A stretch of 64,000 nucleotides of DNA from Chryseobacterium ginsenosidimutans (GCF_030823405.1 NZ_JAUSXC010000001.1:2401001-2465000); one strand, 5' to 3'; positions 34,812 through 43,689 are shown, counted from the stretch's first letter. Numbers and translations are program-made. Notes: generated from the letters alone by a model not told the origin.

Positions 34812-35717
34812 ATGTATCCTAAAATATATTTATCGCTAACAGCTTTATTGGCTGCAACATTTCTCAATGCACAGGTGATGATTTCTAAAACAGCTGGATC
34901 TGCTCATCAAAATGCTCTGCTAGATATAAAAGATGGCACAAAAGGTGTCATTTTTACCCGCTCTGAAAGTATCGGTAGTTTTCCTTTATATAATAATACC
35001 CAGGAAGATTATTTTAATGATGAACCGGCACTGGAAGGTGCAATTCTATACAATAAAGAAGATAAGCAGTATTACAAATACGATGGTACAACTTGGATTC
35101 CTGCTCTTCAGCTTGGCGGTTGGTACAATCCTTTTCTTACGAGAAGAAAAGCAAATAATTCAAAAACATGGAATTGTCTTGGTGTACAAATTCCCAATCC
35201 CTTTCCGCCATTTACTCCTATAACTGTAAGTACATGTAGTATTTTTGCACTTTTAGGAAGCAACAACAAACAAACTATTTCTCTTTCTCCGGTTACAAAC
35301 AGGTCTCAGTTATTAGTAAATAATCTGAATACAACAATGCCTACAAACAATGGCGATAATGTAATCCAAATACCACAGGCAGGACTTTATCATATTTCAG
35401 CAGTTACAGGATTTGGAGGCTTTTCATTGGCTTCTTTAGGAAAAGATGCTACATTTTGGGTAAGTATTGATGTAAGCTACAACGGAGGTGCAAACTGGTC
35501 TACACTTGCATTTGAAGAAACTAAACTCTATGGCGGGGTTTTTATTGATCTGGGTCAGGGGGGTAATAAAAGTGCCAGCGTTTCTGCTTCGGTTACGTTG
35601 CCTGCAAATTCACAGATAAGGCTTCAGGCTGCTGTAAATACAGATGCTGTATTATCTACTTTTTCAAATTCTGTGGATCATAGAGAAACCTTTGTTAATA
35701 TTCAAAAATTAAGATAA
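34812..35717 (+). CDS. Secreted C1q/TNF-like jelly-roll protein, triplet A member 2
   Basis: This 301-residue paralogue of the preceding gene has a signal peptide ending TFLNAQ. It shares HQNALLDIKDGTKGVIFTRS and GAILYNKEDKQYYKYDGTTW. The C-terminal part (IPQAGLYHISAVTGFGG, VTLPANSQIRLQAAVNTDA, end FVNIQKLR) has the same strand pattern. Cysteines in the middle (TWNCLGV, STCSIF) recur in member 3 (MTCLST, LQLCSS) and could form a disulfide. It is probably in one operon with members 1 and 3. The ligand is unknown. Confidence 0.68.
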   Translation: MYPKIYLSLTALLAATFLNAQVMISKTAGSAHQNALLDIKDGTKGVIFTRSESIGSFPLYNNTQEDYFNDEPALEGAILYNKEDKQYYKYDGTTWIPALQLGGWYNPFLTRRKANNSKTWNCLGVQIPNPFPPFTPITVSTCSIFALLGSNNKQTISLSPVTNRSQLLVNNLNTTMPTNNGDNVIQIPQAGLYHISAVTGFGGFSLASLGKDATFWVSIDVSYNGGANWSTLAFEETKLYGGVFIDLGQGGNKSASVSASVTLPANSQIRLQAAVNTDAVLSTFSNSVDHRETFVNIQKLR

Positions 35718-35738
35718 TCCCATATAAAAAATAAACAC

Positions 35739-36539
35739 ATGAAAAAACATTTAGCATTGATAAGTATGTTGGGATTTATGTTGGCAAATTCCCAGGTTGT
35801 TGTAGGTGGATCAACACCTTCCAGCAGTCATACACAGCTGGAGCTTCAAAACTCAGGACAAAAAGTACTGATTCTTCCTGTTGCAGAAAACGAAACCATA
35901 TTGCCGAAATACAACAGTTCCCAGCCAGATAAATATGACGATGACGCTACAATGGAAGCCATGTTGATGTACAATAAAGCGGAAAGCCTTGCCAAAGTTT
36001 ACGACGGAACAAAATGGAAACAGGCTTTTAACGCCAAGGATAAATCAACAATGTGGACACGAGCAAGTATTAACAACACAAATATGACATGTCTTTCCAC
36101 ATCTGATCTTTTCGGACAGCTTTTACAACTTTGTAGCTCAGCTAACCTGAAATTTTCTGTACCTACGAATAGCCCGCAGTTTTCTGATTATCTCTCTGTA
36201 GTCAGAAATTCTGAAACCTTCAGGATAAGACAGAAAGGATTATACAGGATTAATTTTAATGTATTGTTCAGTGGTTTTACAGCGGGATTTGATTTTAATG
36301 GAGCCAGAATTACAGTGGTTGTTGTAGTGAACGGAGTAGAAAAAGCATATATGTCTGGTAAAGCATCTCCCTTTATCAATGTAGGAACTTATCTTGTTTC
36401 CACAGATGGGGTTTTATTTCTTGATGTTAATAATGATGTTACATTTCGTTTAGTTTTGGATGGTTCTTCGTGGTCAATAAGTAGTTATAATTTCGGAGGT
36501 ACATCAGAAAGCAGTGTAAGTATAGAAAGAATTTTATAA
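35739..36539 (+). CDS. Secreted C1q/TNF-like jelly-roll protein, triplet A member 3
   Basis: This 266-residue paralogue has a signal peptide ending MLANSQ. It carries HTQLELQNSGQKVLILPVAE, AMLMYNKAESLAKVYDGTKW and the jelly-roll strands RIRQKGLYRINFNVLFSGF and DVNNDVTFRLVLDGSSW, ending SVSIERIL. It starts 21 nt after member 2. The three copies differ strongly in sequence while keeping the layout, which suggests old duplications with diversified surfaces. Confidence 0.68.
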   Translation: MKKHLALISMLGFMLANSQVVVGGSTPSSSHTQLELQNSGQKVLILPVAENETILPKYNSSQPDKYDDDATMEAMLMYNKAESLAKVYDGTKWKQAFNAKDKSTMWTRASINNTNMTCLSTSDLFGQLLQLCSSANLKFSVPTNSPQFSDYLSVVRNSETFRIRQKGLYRINFNVLFSGFTAGFDFNGARITVVVVVNGVEKAYMSGKASPFINVGTYLVSTDGVLFLDVNNDVTFRLVLDGSSWSISSYNFGGTSESSVSIERIL

Positions 36540-36785
36540 AACAGGTCAAATTTTCTGAAAACACAAATAAGTATCTTATTGTAGGAAAAACAACTTCAGA
36601 AGTTCAATTTTTGATGCAAGAAATATAAATCAAAAAAGTACAGCTGTAGAGTACGGCAGTACCCTTAAAGATTATTTCTTCCGATCATCAAAAAGAGTTC
36701 TCACATTTATACAACAATACGGATAACAAAGTGAGGGATATTTATATATCACTTATTAAAAACACAAATTTTAAATATTTCATTA

Positions 36786-37241
36786 ATGATTATTGACCTG
36801 AAAAATATCCATATAGGAGATCTAATAAATAAGCATTTTCAACAAAAAGGAATCGATGAATTTCGTGTATGCAGATTTTTAAAATGCAGCGAATTAGAAT
36901 GGAGATCAATACTATCCCAGCAATCTTTAGATACTGAAATCTTACTGAAATTGAGTACTTTACTTGAGTACGATTTTTTTAGGATTTATTCTCAACATCT
37001 GATTTTATATGCTCCTCAAGCCAGTACTCATTACAATAAAGTGACAAATAAAAAAAGCTCACTTCCGTATTTTAGAAAGAATATTTATATGAAGGAGGTT
37101 ATAGATTTTATTTTGGAACAGATAGAAAGTGGAAATAAAACAAAAGCTCAGATTATAGAGGAATACAGAATTCCTAAAACAACAATATATAAATGGGTGT
37201 ACAAATACCGTAAGTCAAAAGATGATGGCAAAGGAGAATAA
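36786..37241 (+). CDS. HTH protein 1, transposase-like DNA-binding protein
   Basis: This 151-residue protein has two likely DNA-binding parts. The N-terminus (IGDLINKHFQQKGIDEFRVC, then SLDTEILLKLSTLLEYDFFR) looks like an XRE-type helical bundle. The C-terminus (EVIDFILEQIESGNKTKAQI, then YRIPKTTIYKWVYKYRKS) looks like the HTH of IS3-type OrfA proteins. No catalytic DDE part follows, so it is either a domesticated regulator or a stripped transposase fragment. It overlaps the next HTH gene by about 20 nt, and the two lie between the two C1q-like triplets. Confidence 0.65.
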   Translation: MIIDLKNIHIGDLINKHFQQKGIDEFRVCRFLKCSELEWRSILSQQSLDTEILLKLSTLLEYDFFRIYSQHLILYAPQASTHYNKVTNKKSSLPYFRKNIYMKEVIDFILEQIESGNKTKAQIIEEYRIPKTTIYKWVYKYRKSKDDGKGE

Positions 37242-37578
37242 TTCAGCAAAAATAATTGATGCAACACCAAATTATAAAAGAATATACAGTGATATCATTA
37301 GTATGAAGTATCCTGAAAAAATGGGAATATGCAATCATTTATTAAAGAAAAATAATCTGTCAACACTTGACATTATTGAAATGAGCCAAATTCTTTTTAA
37401 TAAAACTAACAAAGAGAATTTCTCATTTGATCAGAAACACCGTTCGTATGACAGATTCACGATTCTTAAAATTCTTGAGTATCAGAAAAAAAATGAACTG
37501 AACAATAGCGAGTTAGCAAGGCATTTTAATTTAAGCCGGAATACTGTCTCCAAATGGAAAAATCGCTTTTTATTATGA
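37222..37578 (+). CDS. HTH protein 2, transposase-like DNA-binding protein
   Basis: This 118-residue protein overlaps the end of the previous gene, which indicates translational coupling. Its C-terminus (RFTILKILEYQKKNELNNSE, then LARHFNLSRNTVSKWKNRF) is a helix-turn-helix like those of transposase OrfA proteins. The N-terminal half is helical and unrecognised. The start could be ATG 37222 or 37225. A regulatory pair acting on the surrounding secreted-protein genes is the simplest reading, but it is inference. Confidence 0.62.
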   Translation: MMAKENNSAKIIDATPNYKRIYSDIISMKYPEKMGICNHLLKKNNLSTLDIIEMSQILFNKTNKENFSFDQKHRSYDRFTILKILEYQKKNELNNSELARHFNLSRNTVSKWKNRFLL

Positions 37579-37636
37579 AAAATTTCGATTTTCTGTTACT
37601 CTAAATATTGATAAAACATAATTAAATACATAAAAA

Positions 37637-37846
37637 ATGAATGAAAAATTGCCATCATTGGTACTTTTATTTTCGTTGCTAATTTCTGCTCAAATAGAAA
37701 TTAACACCGAAAAAAGCTATGACATTGTAAGAAGAAATTGTTCTATAACTTTTGAGAGAATGATATTCCCAACTTTGGATGGAGGAGAAACTGAAGTAAA
37801 TAATCTGTTTTATAACATTGCTTCTAAACCGACAACCTTACAATAA
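37637..37846 (+). CDS. Short secreted remnant, possibly a truncated C1q-like paralogue
   Basis: This 69-residue ORF begins with a plausible signal peptide (LPSLVLLFSLLISAQ) and then IEINTEKSYDIVRRN and NLFYNIASKPTTLQ. The latter faintly recalls the YNKE-type segment of triplet A proteins. It lacks any jelly-roll part and is probably a vestige, though a genuine small secreted protein cannot be excluded. It lies directly before triplet B. Confidence 0.4.
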   Translation: MNEKLPSLVLLFSLLISAQIEINTEKSYDIVRRNCSITFERMIFPTLDGGETEVNNLFYNIASKPTTLQ

Positions 37847-37862
37847 TTAAATTTCATAAAAA

Positions 37863-38774
37863 ATGAATAAAGGAATAAAAAGAATAGTATTACTGCCAAT
37901 ATTCTGTTATTGTAGCAGTTTTGTCTATGCTCAAACCGGTATAGGTACACAAAATCCACAGGGAGCTTTACATATAGATGGTGCTAAGGATAATGTAGCA
38001 ACTGGGATACCTACAGCTGCACAAGTAGCCAATGATGTTATTATCAGTAAAACAACAGGTTTTATTGGTGTGGGTGTTCTAAACCCGCAGGTAAAACTCG
38101 ATATGAGGTCAGTAGGTACAGAAAATGCTTTAGGTTTAGGAACTACCTCGATGACCGCCGCCGCCGCTGCTGCCGGTGCTGTTCGATATGATGCGGCATC
38201 ACCTCTTGGTACCGGTCCTGCAATAGACGTATCTGATAACTTATCATGGAAAAGAGTTTATATTGCTCCTCAAAAAGCAGTAGTGGTTGAACGTAAAATT
38301 TCATCACTTGCAATAGCTCCGGCAGGTACTGATATTATCGGTTGGACTGAAGTACGTGATATGAGTGGCAGTTTCGATCCGGTAACAGGAATTTTTACTG
38401 CTCCTCGTGATGGTACTTACACTTTTTTATTAACCTTTGATTTTGTTGGTGACATTATTAATGATGGCTCCAGAGTAGAATCGCAGTTTTATAACCCTGT
38501 GACAAATACTGTTTTGGCTAGTGTATATAAAACATTCGGCCAGTCAATGACGGGTGATACATCCGCCGGTGGAGATGGTTCAGGTAGTGTCCGAAATACC
38601 CAGGCAGGAGGCTCCAGTACCGTTACTCTTACCTTAAACGCTGGTGCAACAGTAAAGACAAAGTTGCTTCATACTCTTAGAAATACTTCTGTTTCTCTTA
38701 GAGTTACCAGTAATTCTTCTGACCCGGCAAACCCGGATGATGGGTTTAATAATTTAACCATTATAGAACATTAA
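37863..38774 (+). CDS. Secreted C1q/TNF-like jelly-roll protein, triplet B member 1
   Basis: This 303-residue secreted protein has a signal peptide ending SSFVYAQ. Its N-terminal region has phrases shared by all three triplet B proteins: TGIGTQNPQGALHIDGAKDN, VGVLNPQVKLDMRS, then TAAAAAAGAVRYD. The C-terminal jelly-roll part carries FTAPRDGTYTFLLTF and TLTLNAGATVKTKLLHTLRN and ends NLTIIEH. The N-terminal style is like that of tail-fibre-like proteins of Bacteroidota. The function is unknown; a trimeric surface or secreted binding protein is inferred. Confidence 0.68.
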   Translation: MNKGIKRIVLLPIFCYCSSFVYAQTGIGTQNPQGALHIDGAKDNVATGIPTAAQVANDVIISKTTGFIGVGVLNPQVKLDMRSVGTENALGLGTTSMTAAAAAAGAVRYDAASPLGTGPAIDVSDNLSWKRVYIAPQKAVVVERKISSLAIAPAGTDIIGWTEVRDMSGSFDPVTGIFTAPRDGTYTFLLTFDFVGDIINDGSRVESQFYNPVTNTVLASVYKTFGQSMTGDTSAGGDGSGSVRNTQAGGSSTVTLTLNAGATVKTKLLHTLRNTSVSLRVTSNSSDPANPDDGFNNLTIIEH

Positions 38775-38784
38775 AAGACAGATT

Positions 38785-39654
38785 ATGAAAAAGAAAATTA
38801 ATATCAAATATAAATTATTGGCTTGTATTTTAATTTTTTCTGCGAGTAAAATAATGGCACAAACAGGTTTTTTTACTCCAAATCCTGTACATCCTTTGCA
38901 AATAGACGCTGCAAAAGACAATGGTGCTACACCGGATGCTACAAAGCTGTCCAATGATGTGGTGGTAACCTCTGCAGGTAATTTAGGGCTTGGGGTTTTG
39001 AATCCTGTAACAAAAGTAGATCTACGCTCAGTAAGCCCAACAAATGGGATTATTGGTGTGGGTTCTAATACCCAAACTGCTGCTGTGGCAGGTGGCGGTG
39101 CTATACGATATAATGCCGCCGGCTTTTTAGATTATTCTGATGGTGAACAATGGATTGCTTTGCCACTTACAGCACCAACCAAAGCACTTGTAAATGGTTA
39201 TATTGACACAGGTGTAAGTGTTCCTTCAGGTACTTCTACAATTATAACAGGCTGGAAAGAAGCTTTTGATGCGGGTACCAGCACTTCAAATCCGAATGGT
39301 GATTTTAATAACAGCATCTTTACTGCACCACGTGATGGGTTTTATCTGGTGTCTTTCAGCATTACTTTGACTAGTAATAGTATAGCTAGAAACAGTTATA
39401 TAGAAACGGCAATAGAAAGTGTTTTAGGTTCGGGTACCGGTATGGCTACTACAATTCCGAAATTTATAACAGTAAATTCTTATCCTGCATACCAAGCTAC
39501 TATAATAAGTAATTTTATAAGTGGTAATTGCAACGCTATTTTTCAGCTTAAGGCAGGTAACCAAATTCAGTTTTCTGTGAAGCACACTACAGGTAGCGCA
39601 AGAAATACAGTTTCTGATCGAACATTGAATAATTTCAGTATCAGTGAATTATAA
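38785..39654 (+). CDS. Secreted C1q/TNF-like jelly-roll protein, triplet B member 2
   Basis: This 289-residue paralogue has a signal peptide ending SASKIMAQ, then TGFFTPNPVHPLQIDAAKDN, LGVLNPVTKVDLRS, GGGAIRYNAAGFLDYSDGEQ and the jelly-roll strands FTAPRDGFYLVSFSITL and IFQLKAGNQIQFSVKHTTG. It ends NFSISEL. It begins 10 nt after member 1, so it is in the same operon. Confidence 0.68.
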   Translation: MKKKINIKYKLLACILIFSASKIMAQTGFFTPNPVHPLQIDAAKDNGATPDATKLSNDVVVTSAGNLGLGVLNPVTKVDLRSVSPTNGIIGVGSNTQTAAVAGGGAIRYNAAGFLDYSDGEQWIALPLTAPTKALVNGYIDTGVSVPSGTSTIITGWKEAFDAGTSTSNPNGDFNNSIFTAPRDGFYLVSFSITLTSNSIARNSYIETAIESVLGSGTGMATTIPKFITVNSYPAYQATIISNFISGNCNAIFQLKAGNQIQFSVKHTTGSARNTVSDRTLNNFSISEL

Positions 39655-39665
39655 AAAGCATAACA

Positions 39666-40583
39666 ATGATAATATTACAAAATAAAATAAAAAGCTTAGT
39701 TGGTAGTTTTATACCTATGTTATTTTTTATAACACATGCCAATGCCCAAATTGGAGTAGGTATACCCAATCCTACAAATCCTGTCGAAGTTAAAACAGAT
39801 GCAGGCAATGTAATTGTAGATAATACCGGTAAAATAGGTGTATTGGTTGGCACTCCAAAGGTAGCGATAGATTTGCGCTCCGGTACCAATGGCTCAGTAG
39901 CGATAGGGAATACAAATAAAACTGCTGCCGCTGCCGGTGCCGGTGCATTACGCTATGTTGCAAGTCCTGCAATTGGTGTAAAAGGGTATTTAGAATTTTC
40001 TGACGGTACAAACTGGGTTAGTTTTTTCCCTAAAGGCAAGCCCCGTATTGTGGTAATGGCCAATAAAACAACGCAGGATACTTATGTATTTGAAAGCGGA
40101 ACTCCTTCGGAAATTGGGACTAAATTGGGTATTATGCAACGAAGATCGTCTTATTTAACCAATTGGGCAGAAGTGTTAGATTCTGACTCGGGCGTGCCAA
40201 CTTCTAATTTCGATCCGGCTACAGGTGAGTTTATAGCGCCACGAGCTGGTGTATATTTTGCCACATTTACCTATGCATTGCAGGCTGCTAATGTAAATAC
40301 AGGATCTAATAACCAGACGGAAGCCATTTGGGAAGTTAGAAACTCAGGCGGTACGATTACTCAAAGGGTAAAAACCAATAATGGTTACGCTTCGGATTCG
40401 GGAGGTGGTGCCTCTAATCAAGTACGTGTAGGTTCAGCCTGTACAGTAAGTGTTTATTTAAATCAAGGAGATAAATTAAGACCTTTTTCCTGGATTACAT
40501 TGGCTTTTACCGATACTACATTAAGCCAGTTTGATGTTTCAGGAAGTGGTGCTTACAATGCACTTACTATAGTAGAACAATAA
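39666..40583 (+). CDS. Secreted C1q/TNF-like jelly-roll protein, triplet B member 3
   Basis: This 305-residue paralogue has a signal peptide ending ITHANAQ, then IGVGIPNPTNPVEVKTDAGN, GTPKVAIDLRS, TAAAAGAGALRYV and LEFSDGTNW. The C-terminal strands FIAPRAGVYFATFTYAL and SVYLNQGDKLRPFSWITLA end in ALTIVEQ, nearly the same end as member 1 (LTIIEH). It starts 11 nt after member 2 and is followed by a strong terminator, so it closes the operon. Confidence 0.68.
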   Translation: MIILQNKIKSLVGSFIPMLFFITHANAQIGVGIPNPTNPVEVKTDAGNVIVDNTGKIGVLVGTPKVAIDLRSGTNGSVAIGNTNKTAAAAGAGALRYVASPAIGVKGYLEFSDGTNWVSFFPKGKPRIVVMANKTTQDTYVFESGTPSEIGTKLGIMQRRSSYLTNWAEVLDSDSGVPTSNFDPATGEFIAPRAGVYFATFTYALQAANVNTGSNNQTEAIWEVRNSGGTITQRVKTNNGYASDSGGGASNQVRVGSACTVSVYLNQGDKLRPFSWITLAFTDTTLSQFDVSGSGAYNALTIVEQ

Positions 40584-40636
40584 AGAAGAAATTGTTAAAT
40601 TGTGTGCCTTAAAATCACAAATATGTATAATTCCAC

Positions 40637-40664
40637 AAAAAACCTTGAAAAATCAAGGTTTTTT
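40637..40664. terminator. Terminator after triplet B, usable on both strands
   Basis: The 12-nt arms AAAAAACCTTGA / TCAAGGTTTTTT enclose a short A loop. It ends the triplet B operon and also lies just downstream of the minus-strand glycosyltransferase stop codon at 40691. Confidence 0.85.
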
Positions 40665-40690
40665 ATATTTAAATGTGTCTGTTGCGAAAT

Positions 40691-41599
40691 TTAATTCAAG
40701 TGATTAAAATCAATGCTTATATTTCTGATATCTGCTACTTTCGCAAAAGTTTTAAGAGGTTTATCAAATTGAATTTTAATGCTTTCGATTATTTTATTGT
40801 CAATATTATCATCAAACTTTCTGGCAAAAAGATGATTTCCAGTCTGAAGGAATTTCAAATCAGTTTCAGTGAACGTTTTTGGGCGTAATTTAATGTCGCC
40901 ATCAGGAATCCAGATGATAGCTCTTTTATCATCGTCGATCAAAATACCATCAAAAGAAGTATTCATTAAAACCGTTTGGAAGAAAGATTCATCAGAAATT
41001 AAAGTATTCAGATAATAATCTTCAAATTTCTTCACTTCTATATTGTTACTGATAAATTTGCAACAGTTTCTGGTTAAGATCATCCATTGTCCTCCGATAT
41101 AAGGAATAACGTCTTTCATGAATTCTCTTTTGTGAGTCTTATCTGAAATTTTATCGTCTATTTCCTCGAAATAATTTTCAATTCTGTTCATCGTTTCAGG
41201 TCTGTTCTTTTCCTGATTGGCAAATTTTATGTAATTTTTTCCATTGTTTTGAGATAAAAAATTTTTGATAATTTTTTGTGATTTTAAAGGGTAATCCTGA
41301 CCACTTAAATTAATAAAATAATCCCATTTTGCATCCATACCTAACAGATATTTCATGCCATCTAATTCTGCCTGTACCATGCTGTAGCCTCCCCAAATCA
41401 CATTTTCGCTTTTAAGAATATGTACATTAGGGTATTTAATTAGAAAATCTGTTATTTCTTCTCCGATCTGTTCATTTGCCTTTTTATCAATATGAATAAG
41501 ATAAAAATTAGAAGAATCGTAGATGGCGTTAAAAAGTTTTTTGAATTGATTGGGTAAACGGTGTACTAAAATTAAGTAAGCAATACTGATAGGTTTCAT
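40691..41599 (-). CDS. GT14-like (core-2/I-branching) glycosyltransferase
   Basis: This 302-residue cytoplasmic protein has the beta-1,6-N-acetylglucosaminyltransferase/xylosyltransferase pattern: ISIAYLILVHRLPNQFKKLF, NFYLIHIDKKA, VIWGGYSMVQAELDGMKYL, YFINLSGQDYPLKSQ, GGQWMILTRNCCKFI and LISDESFFQTVLMN. It probably adds a sugar to a surface polysaccharide or lipid; donor and acceptor are unknown. The frame extends upstream to a TTG inside the terminal repeat of the IS1595 element, so the ATG at 41599 is chosen. The element was inserted about 57 nt upstream of this start and may have removed the native promoter. Confidence 0.8.
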   Translation of the reverse strand: MKPISIAYLILVHRLPNQFKKLFNAIYDSSNFYLIHIDKKANEQIGEEITDFLIKYPNVHILKSENVIWGGYSMVQAELDGMKYLLGMDAKWDYFINLSGQDYPLKSQKIIKNFLSQNNGKNYIKFANQEKNRPETMNRIENYFEEIDDKISDKTHKREFMKDVIPYIGGQWMILTRNCCKFISNNIEVKKFEDYYLNTLISDESFFQTVLMNTSFDGILIDDDKRAIIWIPDGDIKLRPKTFTETDLKFLQTGNHLFARKFDDNIDNKIIESIKIQFDKPLKTFAKVADIRNISIDFNHLN

Positions 41600-41655
41600 C
41601 GGGATATTTCCAATGCTGTGTCCACCGCTCTCGCCTATGTAAACATTTTTCAATT

Positions 41656-41663
41656 TTATTTTA
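41656..41663. repeat. Target-site duplication, left copy (TTATTTTA)
   Basis: These 8 bases are repeated exactly at 45432-45439, directly outside the two terminal inverted repeats. Eight bp is the expected duplication length for IS1595-family insertion. Confidence 0.85.
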
Positions 41664-41686
41664 GGCAACTATATATAATTATACAC
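41664..41686 (+). repeat. IS1595 element left terminal inverted repeat
   Basis: This 23-nt terminal repeat starts GGCAACTATATATAATTATA and matches the right end at 19 of 23 positions. Confidence 0.85.
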
Positions 41687-41694
41687 TAATTAAA

Positions 41695-41726
41695 TTTGCT
41701 TTTGTGTAATTAACTTCTTACATTTG
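41695..41726 (+). promoter_or_regulatory. Promoter of the transposase gene
   Basis: TTTG at 41695-41698, 20 nt of spacing, then TACATTTG at 41719-41726 match the Bacteroidota -33/-7 consensus (TTTG, 19-21 nt, TAnnTTTG). The start codon lies 22 nt after the -7 box. Confidence 0.7.
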
Positions 41727-41747
41727 CTTTACAAATATGCAGATGTT

Positions 41748-42668
41748 ATGATTAACACAAATTTCAAATCAATTTTAGATCTTTTAAAAGCCTTTCCAGA
41801 CGAACAATCATGTATTGATCACTTGGAAAAATTAAGATGGAATGGTGATGTAGTTTCGCCATTTGATCCTACTTCTAAAGTCTATAATTGTAAAGGTAAT
41901 AAATACCGCTGTAAAAATACAGGCAAATATTTCAATGTAAAAACGAATACCATTTTTGACAACACTAAATTAGGGTTGCAGAAATGGTTTTTAGCTATTT
42001 ATATAGTCACGTCTCACAAAAAGGGAATTTCTTCTCTACAGTTGGGGCGTGATTTGGATATTACTCAAAAATCTGCGTGGTTTATGTTGCAAAGAATCAG
42101 AAAATGTTTTGGAATTGAGAACAACAACGATTTAGATAATGAAGTTGAAGCAGACGAAACATATATAGGCGGTAAGAATAAAAATCGCCACGCACATAAA
42201 AAAATAGATGGCTCACAAGGTAGAAGTGCAAAAGATAAGGTTCCTGTAGTTGGAATGGTTGAACGTGATGGAAAACTGAATGCCTACAAAGTAGAAGATG
42301 TAAAATCACATACTTTAACCAGAGAGATAATAAATAACGTAAAAGAAAGTGCAAAACTTTATACTGATGAATGGTTGGGATATAAAGGAGTATCAAAAAT
42401 TTATGATCACAGTATCGTAAAACATAATCAAGCTGAATTTGTGAAAGGTAGAGTCCATACTAACACTATTGAGGGGTTTTGGTCTTTATTAAAGCGCGGG
42501 ATATATGGGATTTATCATGCAACATCAAGAAAACATTTGCAGATGTATGTTGACGAATTCGTTTTCAGATACAACACGAGAAACCATACTACCGAAAACA
42601 GATTTAATTTACTACTTTTAAATCTACAAACTAAATTAACCTATAAAACACTTATCAATGTCAAATAA
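41748..42668 (+). CDS. IS1595-family transposase
   Basis: This 306-residue transposase begins with a zinc-ribbon-like part (residues about 30-65, with Cys pairs in YNCKGNKYRCKNTGKYFNV). An HTH follows (LQLGRDLDITQKSAWFMLQR), then the catalytic domain with VEADETYIGGK (first Asp), LYTDEWLGYKG (second Asp) and HTNTIEGFWSLLKRGIYG (Asn..Lys region), as in IS1595. The ATG at 41748 is taken rather than the TTG 24 nt upstream, since the promoter -7 box ends at 41726. Its end overlaps the P63C gene by 11 nt. Confidence 0.93.
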   Translation: MINTNFKSILDLLKAFPDEQSCIDHLEKLRWNGDVVSPFDPTSKVYNCKGNKYRCKNTGKYFNVKTNTIFDNTKLGLQKWFLAIYIVTSHKKGISSLQLGRDLDITQKSAWFMLQRIRKCFGIENNNDLDNEVEADETYIGGKNKNRHAHKKIDGSQGRSAKDKVPVVGMVERDGKLNAYKVEDVKSHTLTREIINNVKESAKLYTDEWLGYKGVSKIYDHSIVKHNQAEFVKGRVHTNTIEGFWSLLKRGIYGIYHATSRKHLQMYVDEFVFRYNTRNHTTENRFNLLLLNLQTKLTYKTLINVK

Positions 42669-43626
42669 AAGAAAAATAGAACATGAAGGAGAGCTTATTT
42701 TAGGCGGAATGATTATACCTTGTTATGTTCTGGATGATGGAACAAGAGTTCTATCTGGAAGAGGCATGCAAGAGGCATTAAATATGGTGGATGATACTGA
42801 GGATAGTAAGCAAAAAGCGGGGACCAGATTGAACCGATATTTAGAGCAAAAATCGCTACAGCCCTTTATTTATAGGGAAAAAGAGCCGGACCACTTTGAG
42901 CCAATTGAATGTTATAGGGGCGAACAAAAAATAAACGGATATGAGGCTACGGTTTTGGCGGATATTTGTGAAGCTTTTTTAGATGCAAGAAATAGTATAA
43001 AACTTTCAGCAAGACAAAAAATAATTGCGGACCAATGTGAGATATTAATTAGAGGATTTGCCAGGGTTGGTATTGTAGCACTGATTGATGAAGCTACAGG
43101 CTATCAATATGATAGAGAAAGATTTGAACTACAAAAAATATTAAATACATATATTGCCGATGAAATTTTAAAATGGCAACTTACATTTACTGATGATTTC
43201 TACAAAGAAATTTATCGTTTATGGGGGCTTCCATTTATTCCAAAATATATAAAAAATAAACCTTCTTTCATTGGAAAACTAACTACAAAATATATTTATG
43301 AAATGCTACCAAAAGGTGTTTTAGATAAAATAAGAGAAAAAACAGGAAAAACAGAAAAAGGAAATTGGAGATATCAATGGCATAGAAATTTAACTCCAGA
43401 AATAGGAAGAGAGCATCTAAAAAAGCAGATTATTGAGGTAACAACACTAATGTCTGTAGCCCAATCAAAGGAACAATTTGATAGTTTATTTCAACAAAAA
43501 TATAATAAACAACCCATTCAATTAAAGTTAGAATTTGAAGAACAACCTGCACCCCCTAGAAAGTTATCAGATTTTGATGAAAAATTAAAAAAAGGGTTAG
43601 ATTTTAATCCAAAAGACGAAAAATAA
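42658..43626 (+). CDS. P63C-domain protein carried by the IS element
   Basis: This 322-residue protein overlaps the transposase stop by 11 nt, so its translation is coupled to it. The C-terminal half has the P63C pattern: FYKEIYRLWGLPFIPKY, PSFIGKLTTKYIYEMLPKGV and WHRNLTPEIGREHLKKQIIE. The N-terminal half (LGGMIIPCYVLDDGTRVLSG) resembles phage antirepressor-like regions. P63C domains are known mainly from phage and mobile elements with no defined activity. A role in regulating or targeting transposition, or in defence of the element, is speculation. Confidence 0.8.
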   Translation: MSNKRKIEHEGELILGGMIIPCYVLDDGTRVLSGRGMQEALNMVDDTEDSKQKAGTRLNRYLEQKSLQPFIYREKEPDHFEPIECYRGEQKINGYEATVLADICEAFLDARNSIKLSARQKIIADQCEILIRGFARVGIVALIDEATGYQYDRERFELQKILNTYIADEILKWQLTFTDDFYKEIYRLWGLPFIPKYIKNKPSFIGKLTTKYIYEMLPKGVLDKIREKTGKTEKGNWRYQWHRNLTPEIGREHLKKQIIEVTTLMSVAQSKEQFDSLFQQKYNKQPIQLKLEFEEQPAPPRKLSDFDEKLKKGLDFNPKDEK

Positions 43627-43689
43627 AACTTTTGCAATTCTGAAACTTTAATTAGATTTGCACTTCAAACTTTAACGAACAAAGCGTTA

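Noticed and set aside
36786..37578. The two HTH genes as an intact insertion sequence
   Set aside because: There is no catalytic transposase domain, and no terminal inverted repeats or target duplication were seen around them.
41600..41668. N-terminal extension of the GT14-like protein into the IS terminal repeat
   Set aside because: The start would be a TTG belonging to the inserted element; the family's usual N-terminus begins at the ATG at 41599.
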